NCBI GenBank assembly: GCA_029449245.1
Contig: JANATF010000006.1
Span: forward strand, 248,001-312,000
DNA length: 64,000 bases
From: Mortierella alpina
Taxonomy: Eukaryota > Mortierellomycota > Mortierellomycetes > Mortierellales > Mortierellaceae
Direction: 5' to 3'
Position numbers and translations under genes: made by a program. Below the pieces are notes generated by a model. That model was given only the letters and a program-made list of their open reading frames with translations. It had not been told where the DNA came from and did not search any database. This document shows positions 55,791 through 64,000 of the stretch, piece after piece (position 1 is the stretch's first letter; the number at the start of each line of letters is the position of its first letter).

Positions 55791-58700
55791 ATGTATCAGC
55801 AGTATCAGCAGCAGCCCTCTCAGCATCAGAGACACCAGCAACCGCAGCAACAGCATGCGATGGGTGTGCCTCAAAACAGAGGAGGCCCCGATCCTATTGT
55901 GACCCGCGAGATGTACAGGAGCGAACTGGCTTCGTTGACTTTCAACTCAAAGCCCATCATCACAAGCTTAACAATTGCTGCTGGTGAAAACGTCGGTGTA
56001 TCCAAGGTTATTGTGCAGACGATTGAGGAGAGACTGAGAACTGTGAGTCGACTAGAAGCTTTTATGTATTTTATCACGCCAACGCTCGCTTCTCGCCTTA
56101 TAGAAACTAAACATTCATCTCGTTCCGTTACTTAGGCCCCCCCAAATCAAAAGCTGCCGACATTGTATCTCATCGACTCGATCATCAAAAACGTTGGAGG
56201 ACCGTATCTCAACTTGTTTGGGCGGACGATTGTCAATCTGTTTCTGGACGCATACGCAGTTGTGGATTCGAGCGCAAAGGCCAGCTTTGAGAAAGTCTTG
56301 GGCACTTGGCCTAGTTGGAACTCTCAGCTCTTCCCCAGGGACATCATAACTAGAATGGACCGTGGAGTGCAGTCAATACGCCAACAGTACAATTCCCAAT
56401 ACCAGCAGTCGAGCATGCACGTCAATCCTCACTTTTCAGACCGTCCGCGAGACCCGCGGGACCCACGGGACCAGGATGTTTATAGCCAAGGCGCCGGTAT
56501 TATGGTAAGGACAATAATGACACTGCAAATTATGGTGACATGCTTGCGTACCACAGACATAGACTATACCTCTCAGGACCAAGCGTCACTCCCGTCTCTC
56601 GGAACGACCTGGAGACACTGGTTGCGATAAACCATTATGGACGGAGAAAGACGAGCAGAAGCATCGTTGACTTCCCGCATGTTTTCTTTATTTTTTTCTC
56701 TTCTTTCTCCTTCTTGTTTCTTTCTTATCTTGTGGCGCCCTTTGCACTGTCGCGGCTGGTTATGCTGCCTCTGCAAACCCCCTTCACAATAAACCTGTGG
56801 AGCGATGCTTCTGGGAAACTTGTTCTTGTGCATTCTCATTTCAAGATAGCAGTTCTTTACTAGATAGTATCAGGATTTCTCCCTTTATAATGACTTAATG
56901 ACGGACAGTGTCCTTGTTACGTTGGACAGAGGCAAAGTTCTGACCATGTCCTCTTCTTTTGCCTTTCCTTGCTTCTACCGCCGCTGCTATCTACGCTCGC
57001 GACCAACTTCTAATTACATGGTGACAATGGATTCTCGGCGCTGCAGCATCGTCCTCCCCCTCCCCCTGCTGCTGCTGCTCCTCAACCGACAGAGTCAAGT
57101 GCAGACAACGTCTTGCTTCAAGACATCCAGCTGCTTATGTTCCAGAAGCAGCAAGCAATGATTATGAACCCTAGCGATCAAGCCAGTGTCAAGCAAGTGG
57201 CCATTCTTCAACAGGTTCGTGCTCACTCTCTGCTGTCTTATAGCGTGTTGAAGTCAATGTCTCTGTGTAGAGTTTTCATGATAAAAAAAGAAAAGACAAG
57301 AACAGAAAGAAAGTCAGAAGAAAAAAAAAGAAAAAAGAAAAAAGAGACCTAGCAAGGTTCAGTCTTCGATCAGACACCTCGTTGCACACATACAAATGTC
57401 GCACTCAACACTCTGGCCTATGGCAGCAATAAGAGGAAACTCCTTTTTCTCTTCTGCAGGTGCCGAGGTGGACTCCTCCATTGCAAGAGCTGGATCTCAT
57501 TCCTTCCAGATCTGATTTCTAATCGATTGCAAATCGTTTCTCAATGATGATTAGTTGGAGACCATAGTAAAGACAACGCAGTTGACGCCGGACAACGCAA
57601 ATATGATCCGCCAGCAGCTGGCTCAGCTCTGGACACCCGTCCCTATCCCACCCGTGGTGCCGGGCTTTGCTTCAGGGGCGATGTCGCAGGCTATGCCCCT
57701 GGTATCGTCGTCCATGCCACCTAATATGATGATGGTGCCTCCTCCTACTTCCCTGCCAACCCATCTTCAGACGCCGTCCATGGTACCTCCCAATCCAGCG
57801 GTATTTGCACCTCACCTTCTACCCCAGGGGTCGATGCCGAGTCCCCAGCCCATGATGGCTTCCCTCCCCGTTGCCAATATGCCCATCTCGAACGCGCCCT
57901 TGCCAGTGCCCCCCATGCACTCCATGCCCATGAATAACGCTGTTGCGCCGCCACAGCCCGTGGTTGCTGCTATTCCTCCAGTAGTGCCGCCTGCTGCCAA
58001 CAACCTTTTTGCAAGCTTGATGCAATCTGGGTTGTTGGGACCTAATGGTGCACTAGGAAACTTGAACCTGGCACCCCAGTCCCCCCTGGTACCTGCAGCA
58101 GGATCAGCAGCGGCAACGCCGCCACCGGCAAATGTTGCACACGATCGATCCGACCAGAGCGAGTTGGATCAAAGTGTCATGTCGTTGGGACGGATCGAGC
58201 TGACCAGCCAAGATATCCAAAGGTATACCCTATTTTTTTAGTTGCTGGCGTGTACAGTTTCGCTGGCTGTTGAAGTTGATCTAACCTTTCAACGTCCACG
58301 TCCATCACCATGGGATTTTTCTTTCATACAGGAGACGCCCAGCTGCAATCCAGGTCATGTACGGAGTGCCGCCACTCCAGTGTAACCAGTGCGGATATCG
58401 CTGCCCCAAGTCTGCGGATGCTCAGAAGAAGATGGATGCTCATCTTGACTGGCATTTCCGACAGAATCGCCGCTTGAAAGATAAAGCCAAAAAGAGTCAT
58501 TCGCGAAGCTGGCTCGTAGGAGAGGAGGTGAGTGTTAATAGCGGCACGAGGTGGGAATTGAATGGATTCACTTGCAAAAGGAAAAGAGAGGATGGAAGCT
58601 TTAGTCCGCAATGTTGAAATTGTTGCCACACGCAAAGGGAGCATGGTGTGATAGGACATGACGAGCAAATAGCCAAAAAAAAAAATAGCTTCAAACTAAT

Positions 58701-59638
58701 GTATGTTGATTTCATATTTTAGGACTGGATTCACTCACGGGAAGGCGATCTCGGCCATAATCAGCAGCCCGTATTCTTCGACTTCGCATCAGGAGTGAAC
58801 AAGACCAGCAAGGATGAGATGGCTTTGCAAGAGGAGATTGCCGCGTTGAAGGAACAGATCTCATCAGAATCATCTTTGATCCAGAATCTCGCAGTCCCTG
58901 AGTCGGAAGCAGCCATAGTTATTGCAAAGGGCTGCTCGATCTGCAAAGAGAAGTTTATCAAGGTGTGGAACGAAGCCGAGGAAGAGTGGTCGTACAAGAA
59001 CGCGACTGTGATCGATAAAATGGTAACAAAAATGGATATATATCTGAAAATCGGTCAAAAAGCATTCAAAACCTTCAAAAAAAAAGAAGCTGGTGGACGG
59101 CATGTTGACCTTCAAGTGTTGGTCCTTTGCTACCTAAATTAGATATACCATGCGACATGTCACGCAGATTTGGTCCGATCCAACCAACGTCAAGCGGCAC
59201 TCGCTGAAGCGTCAGCGGCAGCTGCTGCAGCTGTGGCAACTGCTTCGGCGACTTCGACCAATACGACCAACTCTGCCGAGTCAAGTCCAAAAGATTCCTC
59301 AACCGCAGGGCTTTCCGTAGAGCCATCAAAATCTGATATTGATCTTAAATCGGGCATCCTGGAAGGCAAGATGGACATAAAGATTGATGCCAAGATTGAG
59401 GCAGCAGAGGCGCTTGGTTCAATTGACCAGGAGATGACAGGCCCAGAGAGTGATGCTCCTACGTCTTTAAAACGCAAGGTAAAAATAGGGGACTGACTGA
59501 CTGTTTCCTCAGAATGAGGTTAGCGTAGCGACTGGGAACTAACACATGAATACATGCTGTATCCTTTAGATTGAGGACGACTTGGAATCAGAGAACCAGA
59601 TTGCATCAAAGAGAGCTATTCTCGAGCAGGATGTATAG
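55791..59638 (+). CDS. PCF11: Pre-mRNA cleavage complex factor Pcf11
   Basis: Eight exons: 55791-56042, 56136-56504, 57047-57214, 57555-58222, 58332-58527, 58723-59022, 59143-59478, 59570-59638, giving 785 residues. Gln-rich start (MYQQYQQQPSQHQRHQQPQQQ) then a CTD-interacting domain (about 40-165): SELASLTFNSKPIITSLT, LPTLYLIDSIIKNVGGPYL, AYAVVDSSAKASFEKVLGTWP. A Gln/Met helix (LLQDIQLLMFQKQQAM) and a Met/Pro-rich linker follow. The first zinc finger is LQCNQCGYRCPKSADAQKKMDAHLDWHF, the second GCSICKEKFIKVWNE..YHATCHADLV, as in Pcf11. The protein binds the RNA polymerase II CTD and Clp1 and drives 3'-end cleavage and termination. Donor GTTCGT of the third intron is weak, so that border is the least certain. 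Tail is Ala-rich. Confidence 0.92.
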
Positions 59639-59900
59639 ATCACCTTCGTGCCTCACAAAGACCAAAACTCAATAAAAATTACCCAGTTCTCAAAGACATG
59701 CATATACACTGAGGACGACGGTCCTTGCAGCGACAGGCGGAAATGAAGTGATGTTGATGATATTTGCACACTCCAAAGGAAGCAAGGATGGGACAGAGCC
59801 TTTGAGATATATTTGTAATCAGTGCGGACTTCACACTACAAGCTAGTGTTCGATAACGTCTCATCCAATGCGTTATCAGGTTCACCAAGGAAGCCTGCTA

Positions 59901-62434
59901 TTAGACCAAGATAGATTCCAAGTACCGATCAATTTCCCTCCATGCAGATGCGCTCGCTCCCAAAACGCGATAGCCAATATGCGCATCCGGTCGGACAACG
60001 ATAATTGTCCCTGGACCATGTTTTGCTGCCACGCCGTACTTTTCGTGTACTACTCCAAGATGATCCAGGTAAATCTTGCCTTCCCCCGGTTGGTTCTCGG
60101 ACAACACATCGGTAGTAGAGGACGATGTTGTAGTGGTGTTAGCACCAGCTTCCGCGTTACTGGCTGAATGGTGAGACGCTGAAAGATCCGAGGCGAGTAC
60201 ATGTACCATGAAAAGGTGCTCGGCCTTGACAGCGTGCGGGATAGCCGACAGCGAGTTATCAGAGGAGGTCGAGGTGTTCTTTGTGAGCATGTTGGGGTCA
60301 GCGCTGCCTTCGCTTGCACCATTGCCGGCTATCTGGTCCGTGGACTTGTAGGCCCACCGGGATCTCCAGGCTCCCAAGTGTTCGCTAATGTCCTTTGCCA
60401 GTTGGTCTGCGTCTGTGGACTCAACACCCTTGATCTTTGCTGCAGGGGTCGACTTTGACGAAGGTGAGGCAAGTGGCAGCATGTCCGAGACGAAGACCAG
60501 AATGTGAAAGATTCCTGGACCGACCGTCAGCTCGTGCAGTCGGACAGGTGCGCCCTCTTTCGCAGCAAGACCGAGATCCTGCTTTCGGATCACACGAAGG
60601 TCACCATCGCGGGCGCGCTGCCCAACCTGGTACTCTTCGCCAATGGAGGTCTGTGATTTTGAACGCTGATTAATGGCGTTGTCGTGGTATCGGATTGTAA
60701 GCTAGTAAAAAAAAATCAATGGCGCGGTACATGTCAGCACACTTTGCCATTTTTCTCTAGATCAGAGCCGAGTCCTTGTTCCTTGTGCTTACCATCGTTA
60801 CAGGGTTGGTCGAGGTAGCCAAGTAGGGAATAATGTATGGAGCAAGAACAATGGCAACGTTCCTGAACGTCCTCCTGAACCAATCCTGTGCAAGACCCAT
60901 TTGCAGCATCCTTGAAGACAACTTGATGATAGCAGCGGCGACAGGCTAAAATGTTAGATATACAAATGAGTTAGCACAAAAAATCTTAGAAGAGTACCCT
61001 GCGAGAATTCGCTGATTTTACTTCAGGCAGGAATCGTTACCTGGCGCTCGAGCTCATACGTGTCCAAGAGCGATTCAGGAGCCAGCCCATGCATCACCAA
61101 TGCTAGCTTCCAAATCAAGTTGTACGAATCTTGAAGTCCCATGTTCATACCTACAAGGTCGCCATAGCAAAAGTGGTTAATAATGAAGTCCTCTCATAGC
61201 AAGGCACGAAAGTCGATATTGCCGCCATTGTATCGCAGTAATATGGTCAATATCATTACCTTGTCCGCCAGCAGGCGAGTGCACATGGGCGGCGTCTCCA
61301 CCCAAAAAGATTCTGTTCTTGTACGAGAAATGCTCAGCCTCGCGTTCGTTCACGCGGTAATGTGTTAACCACGAAGTGCTCAGACACTTGAACTTTGCAG
61401 GCGCGACACACGCAGCGGCTAGACTCTCAAATTTGTCGAGCGTCAGCTCATCGTGCTTGATAGCGGCGTGTTCCTCAGGTGTGAGGACGCCATTGTCGAG
61501 GATGATACGGATCTGGCCGTCTTGCAGAGGGAACAAGGCCATGGTGCGATTGTTGACGCCGCTTATAACGCTATGGGCAGTTCCAGGTGACCAAAAAAAA
61601 AAATAGCTCGGTGTTAATTGACAACAAGAAATCGAATCAATTGATCCTCGACCGCACGCTTTTGCTTGCAGCTTACGTTATTCTGTCGGTGGGCATATCC
61701 GCCTCGACTTGAGCATCGCAGATGATAATGTCATTGTCGACGGTCCTGCCTGGAAATCCAATGTTCAGCTTGTGCCGCACCACCGACTTTCCTCCATCGG
61801 TCGCAAGCAAGTACTGAGATCGAACCACCTGGGTCTCATACCGCTTGCCCTCTTCCTCTGCATCCAAGTCCACGACTCCCAAGACCTTACTCTCAGTCTG
61901 TCGAGTGTTGTCTCCCACGGTGGCTCTCCTGATGATCGTCTCAACCCATTTTTGAGATTTGGTGGTACCGTCATCCTGTGTAACTTCTTCCTCCATGACC
62001 TTGGTGTCCATAAGTTCCCATCCTCGATCCACCTTGCCTCCCATTTCTTCCAATTCCTGAGCCAAGATTGCTGCTGTGTGGCGTTGCTCTAGGAACAATC
62101 CAAAGTTGTAGTGTGATTCAGTGGTATTGAGCGCCTCGAGAACAGAGACGAGTTTTGCGCCAGAGTAAGCGCTGAACGAGGTCATTTTCCTGCCCTGCTC
62201 GAGGAATCTGCGAGCGACACCGCTCATGCCAAAGATCTCCATCGTTCGGCTGTGGATTACTAGGGCTTTGCTCAAGGGAGAGATCTCGAGGTGGCGCTCG
62301 ATCAGGCGGCATGGGATGTTGAGTTTTGTGAGAATGATGGCGGCATAGAGACCTGCAGGCCCTGCTCCGGAGATGAGCACTGGGACCTCGACCTGCGTGT
62401 GCGTCGAGGTTGAAGGAACTGTGGTTGAAATCAT
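59901..62434 (-). CDS. FAD-binding monooxygenase of the phenol hydroxylase type
   Basis: Five exons (minus): 62434-61677, 61570-61260, 61150-61041, 60945-60793, 60701-59901, giving 710 residues. The FAD fold is VEVPVLISGAGPAGLYAAIIL..CRLIER near the N terminus, followed by LLATDGGKSVVRHKL and the second FAD motif [33 protein letters not shown], which is restored by splicing exons 2 and 3. The last exon is a thioredoxin-like C-terminal domain (LHELTVGPGIFHILVFV..GTIIVVRPDAHIGYRV) as in phenol 2-monooxygenases. It should hydroxylate an aromatic substrate with NADPH and oxygen. The aromatic is unknown. A TATA box (tatataaaag, minus strand, about 62526-62535) lies about 95 bases before the ATG at 62434, which excludes the upstream in-frame ATG at 62506. 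Confidence 0.92.
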
Positions 62435-63021
62435 CTTTGTTGGATGCTTTCTTGTTACGAGTGTGTTCTTTGTTGTCTGTGTGTGAGAAAGTTGTGTGGA
62501 GAACATAAGACCTGGTGAGGAGAATCTTTTATATATATTTTTTTTCTTGGCTAGTTGTCACGAAGAAAAAGGAGAGGGTCGCCCTTATGATCACAAACTT
62601 GAGCATTGGCCTCGGCCTCGGGTGTCCCTTTAGCCGCTGTCGACTATAGTAGGTGCGTATATAGCGCGCAGCTGTGATCCTTGGCAGAAAGATGCATGTA
62701 CGTCTTTTCAATATGCAGAACGTCGTCTTCCGTGCAAAGTACGCTTTAGGTTGGCCGAGGTTGGAAAGGTTATCTGCCCTGCGCAATTGCACACGCTGGC
62801 AGGTCACACAGTCGGCAGTCAGGTTGCGGTTAATTTTTCCATCCGGCTGCAAGGTAACGCCGGACGGCAAAATTAAGGTAGGATTGCTGGTGGGTGGAAA
62901 TGTGCTGTACTCATTTTGACGGACCAATTGGGCACTGACCACCCAGAGTGGCATTTACTTGCGGCAGTGTAATTTATTTGCTTAGTAGTGCCATATGTTG
63001 AAACTGTTCAGACTAATGTGT
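62435..63021. other. Upstream region of the monooxygenase and 3' flank of the deacetylase
   Basis: About 590 bases. Only the TATA box of the monooxygenase gene at 62526-62535 (minus strand) is identifiable. Short open frames here lack domains. Confidence 0.5.
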
Positions 63022-64000
63022 TCAAGACGCGTCCGTCATCTCTGTGTCTCTTGGTGCTGCAGCAGACTCTGGTCCTGATGCTGCAGCGGAAGCGGTCGCT
63101 GAAGTGGCTGGTGGAGCTGGTGCCGGTGCGTCTGCAGACGGGTTGGCTCCAGAATCCATTACCACGTCACCATCCTTCTCCGTTGCCACTGGCTTGGCAG
63201 AGCTACCAGCGGAGCCATTCACCGCTGGCGTGGATGTCGACGTTGCTGCTGCTGCGCCATTATTTCCACCGCCATTGCTGTTGCCCCCGTTACGTGACTG
63301 CAGTTTGGTGGCAGCAGCGGGAAGAGTATCCACAGTACCACGCGCACGATGTTGTTCGCTGCTGCCTGCCGTGTCAGATTTGGAAACACGGCCGTGTCGA
63401 ACGGATTTTGCGTACCGTACTCCATGAAGGGCATTCGTCTCTTCATCCTCGGACTCCTCGAACTCATTATCAGGCACAACTCTCTTATCCCACAAACGCT
63501 CTAAAGAAGGGAGAGAAAAACAATGTGAGATGATACATATCTCCCAGCTTGTGGCACAAAGACTATGAATCCATATGCCAAGATCCTTACGTGGGATTCT
63601 CTTTTCCGGATCATCCATGTCCTCATCGTCCGAGAGATTCAAATCACGCGGAACAGGTTGCATTTGCACTGACGGCGCTCCTTTGGACCGTGACAGATTC
63701 TCGAACACTTGTTGCTTGATCTTCTCCAGGTATTCAACCGTGTTGGCATTATCCATATTGCTGGGCTTTACATCCAGTTTGTAGTCAGGCCCAAAGTACT
63801 CGTAGTAGTCGTTGAATGGCATATCAGGTCCGACTTCCTTTCCAACGGCAACTCCTGTCTCGTAGCACCATGCCCTTGCGACATTTCGCATGGTATATCC
63901 ACCTCCGCCCAAGATCAACAGCGGCAAGTTCAGCTTTTTGACAAACGCGACGCAGTTGGCGTGTCCTGTTATATAAGAGAAGAATGCATGATTTCAGTAT
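63022..64000 (-). CDS. Class I histone deacetylase (Rpd3-like), C-terminal part
   Basis: The gene runs off the right edge. Exons seen (minus): 63965-63591 and 63500-63022, with an intron continuing from 63966 to the edge. Recognisable Rpd3/HDAC1 sequence: [42 protein letters not shown], in which GGGGYT and the catalytic-pocket Tyr lie. Then comes [22 protein letters not shown], then the charged C-terminal tail ([23 protein letters not shown]) ending in Ala/Gly/Asn-rich low complexity. It removes acetyl groups from histone tails in Sin3/Rpd3-type corepressors. The intron between the exons is 90 nt, a multiple of three without an in-frame stop, so retention would insert 30 residues without truncation. 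The N-terminal catalytic residues are outside the window. Confidence 0.92.

Noticed and set aside
62529-62954. 141-codon minus-strand open frame upstream of the phenol-hydroxylase-type gene
   Set aside because: No domain and overlaps the TATA box region of that gene.

Overview
The window looks like nuclear DNA of an early-diverging filamentous fungus, most likely Mortierellomycota (Mortierella and relatives). The reasons are many short GT-AG introns, roughly even base composition with long C/T-rich leaders, a fungal gene set (homoaconitase for lysine synthesis, SNF1, ATG26-type sterol glucosyltransferase, Fta4-like kinetochore subunit, Pcf11) and FAD monooxygenases of the kind abundant in that group. 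The placement is inference; no marker gene such as rRNA is present. Exon boundaries below were read by eye and checked for frame continuity. They are not backed by transcripts.

Layout. 1-1930: a tRNA-Leu(AAG) next to a large imperfect inverted repeat, otherwise no gene. 1930-6653: three tandem single-exon genes for single-pass membrane proteins with a cytoplasmic PPAY motif, a Thr-rich stalk and a C-terminal module of CX3C pairs, plus the relic of a fourth copy. 6810-14899: SRRM1-like splicing factor (-), an orphan acidic protein (+), a GNAT acetyltransferase (-) and a GPI-anchored subtilisin (+). 15186-19981: a type II membrane glycosyltransferase with a discoidin-like tail and mitochondrial homoaconitase (both -). 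21527-26815: an orphan low-complexity protein and a FAD monooxygenase with two micro-exons (both +). 27087-31057: SNF1/AMPK alpha (-). 32057-40599: a MICOS apolipoprotein-O subunit, ATG26 and MsrB (all +). 41132-41403: tRNA-Val and tRNA-Gly 9 nt apart, then a 51-bp tandem duplication. 42133-44987: a DEK/SAP plus HMG-box chromatin protein (+). 45246-50854: a CEP104-like TOG/zinc-finger protein (-). 51655-53912: CCT6 chaperonin subunit with its start codon split by an intron (+). 54055-55312: Fta4/Nkp1-like kinetochore protein (-). 55791-59638: Pcf11 (+). 59901-62434: a phenol-hydroxylase-type FAD monooxygenase (-). 63022-end: the 3' part of a class I histone deacetylase (-).

Most genes are unrelated housekeeping neighbours, often in head-to-head pairs sharing 0.5-1.5 kb upstream regions (SRRM1/orphan, GNAT/subtilisin, LYS4/orphan, SNF1/MIC26, CEP104/CCT6, Fta4/PCF11). 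The one true cluster is the tandem membrane-protein family at the left end. Duplicated upstream elements and 3' UTRs show it grew by tandem duplication. It is the best candidate here for an undescribed system: a surface protein family with a regular CX3C extracellular module and a possible Rsp5/Nedd4-type ubiquitin-ligase docking motif inside the cell. The second notable item is a complete CEP104 homolog, a ciliary-tip protein, in what appears to be a non-flagellated fungus.
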